NCBI GenBank assembly: GCA_013815405.1
Contig: JACDGF010000037.1
Location: 1-10,560, forward strand
Direction of reading: 5' to 3'
Origin: Caulobacteraceae bacterium
GTDB lineage: Bacteria > Pseudomonadota > Alphaproteobacteria > Caulobacterales > Caulobacteraceae
DNA: 10,560 nucleotides
Of this stretch, positions 1 to 6,430 are shown piece by piece; position 1 is the stretch's first letter, and every line of letters begins with the position of its first letter. The notes under the pieces were generated by a model. The model was given only the letters and a program-made list of their open reading frames with translations, was not told where the DNA came from and ran no database searches. Position numbers and translations under genes: made by a program.

Positions 1-1
1 G

Positions 2-802
2 GTCGACCCCGGCCGAGCGATCATCTTTCCCCAGTCGGCCGTCGGTGAGCACGCCGAACTCGCCTGGATCTTCAACTGCGTCGCGCGCCTCGGCTGGCTC
101 GACCGCATGACCCAGTTCAAGGAAAAATCGGGCAAGCACAAGGAGCGCGCCAGCGTCGGGCTCTACACCTACCCGGTGCTGCAGGCCGCCGATATCCTGA
201 TCTATAAGGCGACCCATGTTCCGGTGGGCGAGGATCAGAAGCAGCACCTGGAGCTGACCCGCGACATCGCCGCCAAATTCAACCACGACTTCGAAGCGCC
301 CGGGTTCTTTCCCATCACCCAGCCCCTGATCGAGGGGCCGGGCGCGCGGGTCATGTCCTTGCGCGACGGGCGGGCCAAGATGTCGAAGTCGGATCCCTCC
401 GACCAGTCTCGAATCAACCTGATGGACGAGACCGACGTGATCGTGGCCAAGATCCGCAAGGCTCGAACCGACGCCGCCCCTCTGCCCGAAACGCCCGAAG
501 GCCTGAAGGAGCGCCCGGAGGCCGACAATCTGGTGGGGCTCTACGCCGCGCTGACGGACCAGACCCCGGCCGAGGTGCTGGCGACCTTTGGCGGTCAAGG
601 CTTCGGTCAAGCCTTCAAGCCGGCCCTGGCGGAGCTGATGGCGCAACGGCTGGCCCCGGTCTCTCGGGAGATGCGCCGCCTGATGGCCGACCCGGAAGAA
701 ATCGATCGCATCCTCGCGGCGGGGGCCCAGCGGGCGAGCGCCCTCGCCGCGCCGATCCTCGAGGAAACAAGGCGGATTGTCGGCTTCTGGCCAAAGCGAT
801 GA
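2..802 (+). CDS. trpS: Tryptophan--tRNA ligase, 3' part (5' end outside window)
   Basis: Cytoplasmic class I aminoacyl-tRNA synthetase that activates tryptophan with ATP and charges tRNA-Trp. The frame is open from the left edge to a TGA at 800-802, giving 266 residues. The family is usually about 330-350 residues, so roughly the first 70-85, including the HIGH-type ATP motif, lie outside the window. Visible family landmarks are an [12 protein letters not shown] segment near the edge, [26 protein letters not shown] (the tryptophan and adenylate pocket region) and an intact KMSKS loop at about 377-391. The C-terminal helical anticodon-binding part is complete and ends in GFWPKR. An internal ATG at 107 is not the start, because homologous sequence continues upstream of it. 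The next gene, nfu, starts 52 nt later. Identification is firm; only the N-terminus is missing. Confidence 0.97.
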   Translation, partial: VDPGRAIIFPQSAVGEHAELAWIFNCVARLGWLDRMTQFKEKSGKHKERASVGLYTYPVLQAADILIYKATHVPVGEDQKQHLELTRDIAAKFNHDFEAPGFFPITQPLIEGPGARVMSLRDGRAKMSKSDPSDQSRINLMDETDVIVAKIRKARTDAAPLPETPEGLKERPEADNLVGLYAALTDQTPAEVLATFGGQGFGQAFKPALAELMAQRLAPVSREMRRLMADPEEIDRILAAGAQRASALAAPILEETRRIVGFWPKR

Positions 803-842
803 GGTTGCGCCGGCCCGATCACCACGCCATCTAGCGTCTCAC

Positions 843-846
843 GGAG
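843..846 (+). promoter_or_regulatory. Ribosome binding site of nfu
   Basis: GGAG lies 8 nt before the ATG at 855. It favours this ATG over an in-frame upstream ATG at 777, which lies inside trpS. The 855 start also gives the family's usual N-terminus (MFIQTEATPNP). Confidence 0.6.
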
Positions 847-854
847 ACCGCCCA

Positions 855-1421
855 ATGTTCATCCAGACCGAAGCCACGCCCAACCCCGCCGTGCTGAAAT
901 TCCTGCCCGGCCGCGAAGTGCTGGGCGCCGGGACTCGGGAGTTTCGCGACGCGGACGAGGCGCGGGCCTCGCCCCTGGCCACGGACCTGTTCGATCTGAT
1001 CGGCGTGAGCCGGGTCTTCTTCGGCGCGGACTTCCTGACCGTGACCAAGGACGGCGATCACGACTGGGCGCATCTCAAGGCCCCGATCCTGGCGGCGATC
1101 ATGGACCACTTCACCGGCGACGGGCCCTTGCTCACCGATGGCGACGCGCATGCGCCGGCGGAAGCGATCTACGAAGGCGAAAGCGCCCAGATCGTGGCCG
1201 AGATCAAGGACCTGCTGGATTCGCGCATACGCCCGGCCGTGGCCCAGGACGGCGGCGACATCCTTTTCTCGCGCTTCGAGCCGGACACCGGGGTGGTATG
1301 GCTGCACATGCGCGGCGCTTGCGCCGGCTGCCCGTCGTCGGCGGCCACCCTCAAGGCGGGGGTGGAGACCATGCTACGCCACTATGTGCCCGAAGTGACC
1401 CGGGTCGAACAGACCCTCTAG
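855..1421 (+). CDS. nfu: Nfu-type Fe-S cluster scaffold/carrier protein
   Basis: A 188-residue Fe-S carrier that takes a [4Fe-4S] cluster from the assembly machinery and passes it to apo-enzymes. The N-terminal half (about 1-88), starting MFIQTEATPNP and including GVSRVFFGADFLTVTK, is the Nfu_N domain found in alphaproteobacterial and mitochondrial Nfu (NFU1). The C-terminal NifU-like domain (about 112-185) carries RPAVAQDGGDI and the cluster-binding C156-x2-C159 in GACAGCPSSAATL. A linker near residues 95-112 joins the two. Both domains and the CxxC are intact. The start is the ATG at 855, supported by a GGAG and by homology. It sits between trpS and a nitroreductase gene. The downstream gene miaB encodes a plausible client enzyme with two [4Fe-4S] clusters; that pairing is inference. 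Confidence 0.95.
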   Translation: MFIQTEATPNPAVLKFLPGREVLGAGTREFRDADEARASPLATDLFDLIGVSRVFFGADFLTVTKDGDHDWAHLKAPILAAIMDHFTGDGPLLTDGDAHAPAEAIYEGESAQIVAEIKDLLDSRIRPAVAQDGGDILFSRFEPDTGVVWLHMRGACAGCPSSAATLKAGVETMLRHYVPEVTRVEQTL

Positions 1422-1479
1422 CCGCCGCCTCGCCGTCGCGGGAGAGTCGCGCCCGCCACCGCCCCGTCCTGGAACCCTC

Positions 1480-2070
1480 ATGCCCGCCCGCCTCAAAGAT
1501 CCCGCCCTGGACCAGCTCTTTCGCGGCGCCCGGACCCGCAACGGCTGGCGCACCGATCCCCTGCCCGAATCGCTCCTGCGGGAAATCCACGACCTGGCCA
1601 AATTCCCGCCGACCGCGGCCAATTCCAATCCGGCGCGGTTCGTGTTCGTGACCAGCGCGGAGGCCAAGGACAAGCTCGCCTCGGTGGCGGACCGCGGCAA
1701 CCAGGCGAAGATCAGACAGGCGCCGGCGACGGTGATCATCGGCTACGATCTCGACTTCCCGCAGACCCTTCCCAAGCTCTTCCCGCCCGCGCCCGACATG
1801 AAGGACGGTTTCACGGACCCGGCCGTCACCGAGCAGGTGGCATTCCGCAACGGCTCGCTGCAGGGCGCCTATCTGATCATGGCGGCGCGATCCCTGGGCC
1901 TCGATTGCGGCCCGATGTCGGGCTTCGACAATGCCAAGGTCGATGCCCTGTTCTTCGCCGGAACCAGGATCAAATCGAATTTTCTCTGTTCCCTGGGCCA
2001 CGGGACCGACCACAACCTCTTCGGCCGCTTGCCGCGGTACGCTTTCGAAGAGGTGTGCAAAGTCGTCTAG
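1480..2070 (+). CDS. RutE/HadB-type nitroreductase (putative malonic semialdehyde reductase)
   Basis: A 196-residue flavin-dependent NAD(P)H oxidoreductase of the nitroreductase superfamily. The sequence follows the RutE/HadB subfamily: an early LFRGARTRNGW segment (residues 13-23, FMN phosphate contact region), PPTAANSNPARF (43-54), SLQGAYLIMAARSLGLDCGPMSGFD (about 126-150), and KSNFLCSLGHG (165-175). Length matches the subfamily. E. coli RutE reduces malonic semialdehyde to 3-hydroxypropionate during pyrimidine-ring degradation. No other rut genes (rutA-D, F, G) are present here, so the substrate is uncertain and I give no symbol. The protein is probably cytosolic, as I see no signal peptide or membrane segment. 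The ATG at 1480 has only a weak purine stretch (TGGAA) upstream. The gap after nfu is 58 nt, and tsaB follows 10 nt after its stop. Family is secure, exact reaction is not. Confidence 0.85.
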   Translation: MPARLKDPALDQLFRGARTRNGWRTDPLPESLLREIHDLAKFPPTAANSNPARFVFVTSAEAKDKLASVADRGNQAKIRQAPATVIIGYDLDFPQTLPKLFPPAPDMKDGFTDPAVTEQVAFRNGSLQGAYLIMAARSLGLDCGPMSGFDNAKVDALFFAGTRIKSNFLCSLGHGTDHNLFGRLPRYAFEEVCKVV

Positions 2071-2080
2071 GCGCACCGCG

Positions 2081-2719
2081 GTGATCGTGCTGGCTCTCGA
2101 CACCTGCCTGGGCGCCTGTTCGGTGGCCATCGCCGATGGAGACCATACCGCCGCTTGGCTCTCCGAAGCGATGGCGCGCGGCCATCAGGAACGGCTGGCG
2201 CTTATGGTGCGCGACGTGATGGGGGAGGCGCGACTGGCGTTTGGCGACCTGGACCGCATCGGGGTCACGGTGGGTCCAGGGTCCTTCACCGGCCTGCGGG
2301 TTGGCTTGGCCTTCGCCAAGGGCTTGGCCCTGGCTTTGGATCGGCCGTGCGTCGGCGTCGGCGCGTTGGAGGCGCTGGCGGCGAGCGCCGGGTCGCCGGG
2401 AATTTGCGCCGCGGTGATCGACGCTGGGCGCGGTCGCGCCTATCTCCAGTTGTTCGAGGCCGGTCGGCCGCTGACCGCGCCGGACATTCTGCCGCTACCG
2501 GAGGCGGCGGAGCGCTTGGCGCGAGCCCGCGGTGATCGCCACGCCCGTTTGGTGGGACCGGGAGCGGCCCTGCTGGCGCCCATGATCGCCCGCGCCGAGG
2601 TGGTCGGCCTCGTCGCGCCCTCACCCGCGACCGTCGCGCGCTTGGCTGCCGACGTTTCGCCCTCGCCGCCTCGCCCCCTCTACCTGCGCGCGCCGGACGC
2701 CCGGCCCAAGACGCCATGA
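2081..2719 (+). CDS. tsaB: tRNA threonylcarbamoyladenosine (t6A37) biosynthesis protein TsaB
   Basis: TsaB is the inactive ASKHA-fold partner that dimerises with TsaD and supports threonylcarbamoyl transfer to A37 of ANN-decoding tRNAs. With the GTG start at 2081 the protein has 212 residues and opens MIVLALDTCLGACSVAI, the usual TsaB N-terminus (DT at 7-8). The diagnostic GPGSFTGLR is at residues 65-73, followed by GLAFAKGLAL. The C-terminal half is more divergent, as usual in the family. A longer frame reaches back to an ATG at 1931, but that part overlaps the nitroreductase gene and lacks homology; a second GTG at 2087 is a less likely start. No clear Shine-Dalgarno is seen, so translation may depend on the nitroreductase stop 10 nt upstream. 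Its TGA overlaps the ATG of rimI (ATGA), which suggests coupling. tsaD, tsaC and tsaE are not in the window. Confidence 0.94.
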   Translation: MIVLALDTCLGACSVAIADGDHTAAWLSEAMARGHQERLALMVRDVMGEARLAFGDLDRIGVTVGPGSFTGLRVGLAFAKGLALALDRPCVGVGALEALAASAGSPGICAAVIDAGRGRAYLQLFEAGRPLTAPDILPLPEAAERLARARGDRHARLVGPGAALLAPMIARAEVVGLVAPSPATVARLAADVSPSPPRPLYLRAPDARPKTP

Positions 2720-3162
2720 TCCTGCGTCTGGCGACCGGCGAGGACGCGGAGGCTCTGGCGGAGATCCATGCCGGCGGGTTCGATCGGCCTTGGACCGCCT
2801 CGGAGTTCGAGAGCCTGCTCTCGAGCCCGGGGGTCTTCGCCATGCTGGCGCGGTCGGGCGCCGCTGTCGCGGGCTTCGTGCTTTGCCGCATCGCTGCGGA
2901 CGAGGCGGAGGTGCTGACCCTGGTCACGGCGCCGGCGCTTCGGCGGCGTGGGGTCGCCGCGGCGCTGTTGGAGGCGGCCACCGGCGTGGCGCGCGCGAGA
3001 GGAGCCGCCACCCTCTTCCTCGAGGTCGCGGAGGACAATCTGGCCGCTAGAGCGCTCTACGCGGCGGCCGGTTGGGGCCGCGTCGGCCGGCGCCGCGCCT
3101 ATTACGCGCGGGGGGACGGGTCCATGGCGGCCCTGGCCTTGCGGCGCGACCTTAACAGATGA
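2716..3162 (+). CDS. rimI: Ribosomal protein S18-alanine N-acetyltransferase RimI
   Basis: A GNAT-fold acetyltransferase that uses acetyl-CoA to acetylate the N-terminal alanine of ribosomal protein S18, and possibly other proteins. It has 148 residues, the same length as E. coli RimI. The acetyl-CoA pyrophosphate loop is RRRGVAAALL at 76-85, preceded by the LTLVTAPALR strand. Glu103 (in FLEVAEDN) and Tyr115 (in ARALYAAAGW) fall at the numbers reported for the catalytic base and acid of Salmonella RimI. The C-terminal GRRRAYYARGDGSMAALALRRDL is also typical. The ATG overlaps the tsaB stop by four nt. tsaB-rimI adjacency is very common in bacteria and supports the name over a generic GNAT. The last codons and stop overlap a likely fur promoter. 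Confidence 0.93.
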   Translation: MILRLATGEDAEALAEIHAGGFDRPWTASEFESLLSSPGVFAMLARSGAAVAGFVLCRIAADEAEVLTLVTAPALRRRGVAAALLEAATGVARARGAATLFLEVAEDNLAARALYAAAGWGRVGRRRAYYARGDGSMAALALRRDLNR

Positions 3163-3180
3163 CGCGCCGGGCTCTATGCT
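3152..3180 (+). promoter_or_regulatory. Probable housekeeping-sigma promoter for fur
   Basis: A TTAACA at 3152-3157 (five of six to TTGACA) and a TATGCT at 3175-3180 (four of six to TATAAT) are separated by exactly 17 nt. The -35 lies in the last codons of rimI and the -10 just after its stop. Transcription would begin near 3187, leaving a leader of about 24 nt with a GGAG before the fur start. No convincing Fur box was seen. This is pattern matching only, in a high-G+C background where AT-rich hexamers are uncommon. Confidence 0.42.
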
Positions 3181-3199
3181 CGCGCCGGTGGGGACAAGC

Positions 3200-3203
3200 G
3201 GAG
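3200..3203 (+). promoter_or_regulatory. Ribosome binding site supporting the TTG start of fur
   Basis: GGAG ends 7 nt before the TTG at 3211. From the rimI stop to this TTG there is no in-frame ATG, GTG or other TTG, so 3211 is the earliest possible start. A competing AAGGG at 3241-3245 could serve an ATG at 3253, but that would remove the conserved first helix. Confidence 0.5.
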
Positions 3204-3210
3204 CGGCCTC

Positions 3211-3618
3211 TTGGATCGGCTGGAGAAGCTGTGCATCGACAAGGGCATGCGGATGACCGAGCAGCGCCGTGTGATCGCGCGGGTCCTGTCCCTGGCCAGC
3301 GATCATCCCGACGTCGAGGAACTGCACCGCCGCGCCCACGAGATCGATCCTCACATTTCCATCGCCACCGTCTACCGGACCGTTCGCCTGTTCGAGGAAT
3401 CCGGCATCCTCACCCGCCACGAATTTCGCGACGGCCGCTCCCGGTACGAGGAGACCAGCGAGATGCACCATGACCACCTGATCGACATGAAGAGCGGAGC
3501 GGTGGTGGAGTTCGTGGACGAGGAGATCGAGGCCCTGCAAAAGGCGATCGCCAAGCGCCTCGGCTATCGGCTGGTCGACCACAGGCTGGAGCTCTACGGC
3601 GTCCCGGCCGACGAGTGA
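3211..3618 (+). CDS. fur: Fur family metal-responsive transcriptional regulator (Fur/Mur type)
   Basis: A 135-residue dimeric DNA-binding repressor that uses Fe(II) or Mn(II) as corepressor. It starts at TTG (3211) and opens MDRLEKLCIDKGMRMTEQRR, the first helix expected of alphaproteobacterial Fur. The winged-helix domain is about 1-80, with recognition helix SIATVYRTVRLF (50-61). Both metal sites are present and align by position with E. coli Fur minus one: H32, E80, H87, H89 and H86, D88, E107, H124. The CxxC structural-zinc cysteines that follow HHDHLI in E. coli Fur are replaced by Asp92 and Ser95; the only cysteine is C8. This is common in alphaproteobacterial Fur and Mur proteins, so the metal (iron or manganese) cannot be decided here. 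The gene has a candidate promoter in the end of rimI and probably reads on into miaB. Confidence 0.93.
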   Translation: MDRLEKLCIDKGMRMTEQRRVIARVLSLASDHPDVEELHRRAHEIDPHISIATVYRTVRLFEESGILTRHEFRDGRSRYEETSEMHHDHLIDMKSGAVVEFVDEEIEALQKAIAKRLGYRLVDHRLELYGVPADE

Positions 3619-3660
3619 GCGGTGCTTGCGCGTGAAGCCCCCGCCCACCATAACCGACCG

Positions 3661-5007
3661 ATGACGGGCCTCGCCGCGCAAAAGCGCCTCTATATCAAGA
3701 CCTATGGCTGTCAGATGAACGTCTACGACAGCGAGCGCATGGCCGATGTCCTGGCCCCCTTGGGCTACGGGCTCACCGACACGCCGGACGGCGCGGACCT
3801 GGCGGTGCTCAACACCTGCCACATCCGGGAAAAGGCCACCGAAAAAGTCTATTCCGAGCTCGGACGGCTCAAGGCTTTCAAGGCGAGCAGGGCCGAGGCC
3901 GGCGGCGCGATGATCCTGGCGGTCGCCGGCTGCGTGGCCCAGGCCCAGGGCGCGGAGATCATGGCCCGTCAGCCCGCCGTCGACCTGGTGGTCGGGCCCC
4001 AGGCCTATCATCGGCTTCCCGAACTGATCGCCCGGAGCCACCGCGCTTCGGGCGAGCGGCTGGCCGCCGACTTCACGCCCGACGAGAAATTCGATGCCCT
4101 GCCGAGCCAGCGGCTGGCCACGGGCGTCACCGCCTTCGTGACTATCCAGGAGGGCTGCGACAAGTTCTGCACCTTCTGCGTAGTGCCCTATACCCGTGGG
4201 GCGGAATATTCGCGGCCAGCCGACGCCATAGAAGCTGAAGCCCGGGCGCTCGCGGCGGACGGGGTGCGCGAGATCACCTTGTTGGGTCAGAACGTCAACG
4301 CCTACCGGAGCGACGGGAGCGGCGGGCTCGCGGCGCTGATCCGCCGCCTGGCGCGGATCGAGGGGCTGGACCGCATCCGCTACACCACCAGCCATCCGCG
4401 CGACATGGACCAGGCGCTGATCGACGCCCACGGCGAGGTGGACGCCTTGATGCCCTATCTGCACCTGCCGGTTCAATGCGGTTCGAACCGGCTCCTCAAG
4501 GCCATGAACCGGTCGCACACAGCCGAGAGCTACCTTAGGCTGATCGAGCGGATCCGCGCCGCGCGGCCCGATATCGCGATTTCGGGGGATTTCATCGTCG
4601 GTTTCCCCGGCGAGCGGGAGGCCGATTTCGAGGCGACCTTGGCCCTCGTCCGCGAGGTGGGCTACGCCGGCGCCTATTCGTTCAAATACTCGAGCCGGCC
4701 CGGGACGCCGGCGGCCGCGATGGCCGGCCAGGTCCACGAGGCGACGAAGCACGACCGCCTGGCCCGCCTGCAAGCCTTGCTCGAAGCGCAACGGCGCGCG
4801 TTCAACGCAGATCTGGTCGGGCGCACCGTGCCTGTCCTGTTCGAAAAGCCGGGCCGGCGCGTGGGTCAGATCGTCGGGCGCTCCCCCTATCTGCAGGCCG
4901 TGCATTGCGAGGGGCGGTCGGACCTCATCGGCCGCATAGCGCCGGTCGCCGTCGTCTCGTCGGGCCACAACAGCCTGGCCGGCCTGCGCGCGCCGGCGCC
5001 CGTTTGA
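3661..5007 (+). CDS. miaB: tRNA-2-methylthio-N6-dimethylallyladenosine synthase MiaB
   Basis: A radical-SAM methylthiotransferase that converts i6A37 to ms2i6A37 in tRNAs reading UNN codons. It has 448 residues from the ATG at 3661. The N-terminal UPF0004 domain carries the three ligands of the auxiliary [4Fe-4S] cluster: C17 (TYGCQMN), C53 (NTCHIRE) and C91 (AGCVAQ). The radical-SAM triad is C166-x3-C170-x2-C173 (GCDKFCTFC), followed by VVPYTRG and [29 protein letters not shown] and [10 protein letters not shown] are also conserved, and a C-terminal TRAM domain covers about 375-440. An in-frame GTG at 3622 would add 13 non-conserved residues and places the start 3 nt after the fur stop; neither start has a strong Shine-Dalgarno, and I prefer the ATG. 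The partner miaA is not in the window. Confidence 0.96.
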   Translation: MTGLAAQKRLYIKTYGCQMNVYDSERMADVLAPLGYGLTDTPDGADLAVLNTCHIREKATEKVYSELGRLKAFKASRAEAGGAMILAVAGCVAQAQGAEIMARQPAVDLVVGPQAYHRLPELIARSHRASGERLAADFTPDEKFDALPSQRLATGVTAFVTIQEGCDKFCTFCVVPYTRGAEYSRPADAIEAEARALAADGVREITLLGQNVNAYRSDGSGGLAALIRRLARIEGLDRIRYTTSHPRDMDQALIDAHGEVDALMPYLHLPVQCGSNRLLKAMNRSHTAESYLRLIERIRAARPDIAISGDFIVGFPGEREADFEATLALVREVGYAGAYSFKYSSRPGTPAAAMAGQVHEATKHDRLARLQALLEAQRRAFNADLVGRTVPVLFEKPGRRVGQIVGRSPYLQAVHCEGRSDLIGRIAPVAVVSSGHNSLAGLRAPAPV

Positions 5008-5012
5008 GCCGA

Positions 5013-5945
5013 ATGCCCTCTGAGTTTCTGCCGCTCACCGACGAGGCCGTGCGCGCCGTGGCCGGGCCGGGCGGGCGCCACGCGGCGATGATCGAAGACG
5101 CCTTTCACGTCCTGGTCGAAACGCCCGGCGGCGGGGTGTCGCTCAACGGTGAAGCCAAGGCGCGGCGCGACGCCCGTCAGACCATCGAGACCCTGGCCGG
5201 GCGGGTCGCCACGAGCCTGGAGATCACCTCGGCGGATGTGCGCGTGGCCATCGACCAGGCCCGCGCGGGTCTCCCGGGCGCGGGCCTCGCCGCGCGCCGG
5301 GGGCGGGTGGCGGCCAAGACGGCGGCTCAGGCGCGCTACCTCGAAGCCCTGGCGAAGGACGACCTGGTGTTCGGACTGGGGCCGGCGGGCACCGGCAAGA
5401 CCTTCCTGGCCGTCGCCCATGGCGCCGGCCTGCTGCGCTCCGGCGCGGTGGAACGCCTTGTGGTGACCCGCCCGGCGGTGGAGGCGGGGGAGCGCCTGGG
5501 GTTCCTGCCGGGCGACCTTGGCGAAAAGGTCGATCCCTACATGGCCCCGGTCTGGGAGGCGATGATCGACATCCTGGGGGCGGACTCCCTGCGCCGCCGT
5601 CGCGATCGGGGGGAGATCGAGGTGGCGCCGATCGCCTTCATGCGCGGCCGGACCCTGGCCCACGCTTTCGTTATCGTCGACGAAGCCCAGAACACCTCGC
5701 GCCTGCAGATGAAGATGGTCCTCACCCGCCTGGGCGAAGGCTCGCGCATGGCGGTCACCGGCGATCCCAGCCAGGTCGACCTGATCAATCCGGCCGACTC
5801 GGGCCTGGCTCACGCGGTCTCGATCCTCGAAGGTCAGGAAGGCGTTGGGATCGCCCGGTTTTCAGTCGCGGACGTCGTGCGCCATCCCCTGGTGGGGCGA
5901 ATCGTCGAAGCCTATGACGCGGACGCGGCCCGCCGCGCGCCTTGA
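5013..5945 (+). CDS. phoH: PhoH-like ATPase (YbeZ type)
   Basis: A 310-residue P-loop ATPase of the PhoH/YbeZ family, thought to help YbeY in rRNA maturation. Visible motifs are Walker A GPAGTGKT (123-130), the conserved VVTRPAVEAGERLGFLPGDL (about 150-169), YMAPVWEAM (176-184), Walker B VIVDEAQN (220-227) and TGDPSQVDL (249-257). The N-terminal 100 residues are the less conserved PhoH N-terminal region. The ATG at 5013 is 5 nt after the miaB stop. A TTG at 5004 overlapping that stop (TTGA) would add three residues; neither has a clear Shine-Dalgarno. The immediately downstream ybeY supports the YbeZ assignment. Despite the name, phosphate-starvation control is not established for this group. 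Confidence 0.94.
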   Translation: MPSEFLPLTDEAVRAVAGPGGRHAAMIEDAFHVLVETPGGGVSLNGEAKARRDARQTIETLAGRVATSLEITSADVRVAIDQARAGLPGAGLAARRGRVAAKTAAQARYLEALAKDDLVFGLGPAGTGKTFLAVAHGAGLLRSGAVERLVVTRPAVEAGERLGFLPGDLGEKVDPYMAPVWEAMIDILGADSLRRRRDRGEIEVAPIAFMRGRTLAHAFVIVDEAQNTSRLQMKMVLTRLGEGSRMAVTGDPSQVDLINPADSGLAHAVSILEGQEGVGIARFSVADVVRHPLVGRIVEAYDADAARRAP

Positions 5946-6430
5946 TCCGGATCTCGGTCGAAATCCAGGAGAAACGCTGGCTTGAGGCCCTGCCGGACGC
6001 CATCACCCTGGCGCGGCGGGCGGGCGAGGTGGCGACGCCCCGCCGACGCCGGGGCGAGGTGACCGTCCTGCTCGCCTCCGATGGGATCCTGCGCGAGCTC
6101 AACCGGCGTTTCCGATGCGTCGACCAGGCGACCAATGTGCTGGCCTTTCCGGCCCCGCCCAATGCCCGAGGCCACCTTGGCGACGTCGCCCTGGCGTTCG
6201 GTGTCTGCGAGGCCGAGGCCGAGGCCCAGGCCAAGCCGCTGGCCGATCATCTGCGCCATCTGGTGATTCATGGCATCCTGCATCTCATGGGCTATGATCA
6301 CCAGACCGACGCGCAGGCCGAGACGATGGAAGGGATCGAACGCCACCTTCTCGCGACGCTCGGCGTCCCCGACCCCTACGCCGCCGGCAATGATCAAGGA
6401 GACCATGTCCAGCACGGATCCCGAGCCTAA
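5942..6430 (+). CDS. ybeY: Endoribonuclease YbeY (rRNA maturation factor)
   Basis: A 162-residue single-strand endoribonuclease and metalloprotein involved in 16S rRNA 3'-end maturation and 70S ribosome quality control. The zinc-binding signature HGILHLMGYDH is complete, with ligands H110, H114 and H120. The second conserved block LNRRFRCVDQATNVLAFP (53-70) includes R58, the equivalent of the conserved arginine near the active site. The start is TTG at 5942, overlapping the phoH stop as TTGA; the resulting MIRISVEIQEKRW is the usual N-terminus, and I see no Shine-Dalgarno, so translational coupling to phoH is likely. Residues 90-97 are an acidic Glu-Ala repeat. The last eight or so codons overlap the corC start. 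Confidence 0.95.
   Translation: MIRISVEIQEKRWLEALPDAITLARRAGEVATPRRRRGEVTVLLASDGILRELNRRFRCVDQATNVLAFPAPPNARGHLGDVALAFGVCEAEAEAQAKPLADHLRHLVIHGILHLMGYDHQTDAQAETMEGIERHLLATLGVPDPYAAGNDQGDHVQHGSRA
6209..6232 (+). repeat. Short in-frame hexanucleotide repeat in ybeY
   Basis: Three tandem GAGGCC units followed by one CAGGCC encode EAEAEAQA (residues 90-97), directly before the helix carrying the zinc-binding motif. In-frame gain or loss of a unit would change the protein by two residues without disrupting the frame. The tract is short and may simply be helix-favouring composition. Confidence 0.6.
6396..6401 (+). promoter_or_regulatory. Ribosome binding site of corC inside ybeY
   Basis: AAGGAG, one of the strongest Shine-Dalgarno matches in the window, lies 3 nt before the ATG at 6405. 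The spacing is a little short. It favours 6405 over the in-frame ATG at 6390, which would lie upstream of the site. Confidence 0.55.

Noticed and set aside
805..833. Possible promoter TTGCGC-17 nt-CATCTA upstream of nfu
   Set aside because: The -10 hexamer matches consensus poorly, and the spacing alone is not persuasive.
1422..1479. Possible hairpin around the GTCGCG and TCGCGC segments between nfu and the nitroreductase gene
   Set aside because: The segments do not form a good inverted repeat, and there is no T run.
2680..4968. A 762-codon open frame on the minus strand opposite rimI, fur and miaB
   Set aside because: It lies antisense to three well-supported genes. Its translation is rich in Arg, Gly, Ala, Asp and His with no recognisable motif, as expected for the mirror of high-G+C codon usage.
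2716..5007. rimI, fur and miaB share one reading frame, divided only by TGA stops, hinting at a readthrough fusion
   Set aside because: Three genes in one frame is likely enough by chance, and G+C-rich spacers rarely hold stops. Each gene encodes a full-length protein with its own start, and no readthrough signal is seen.
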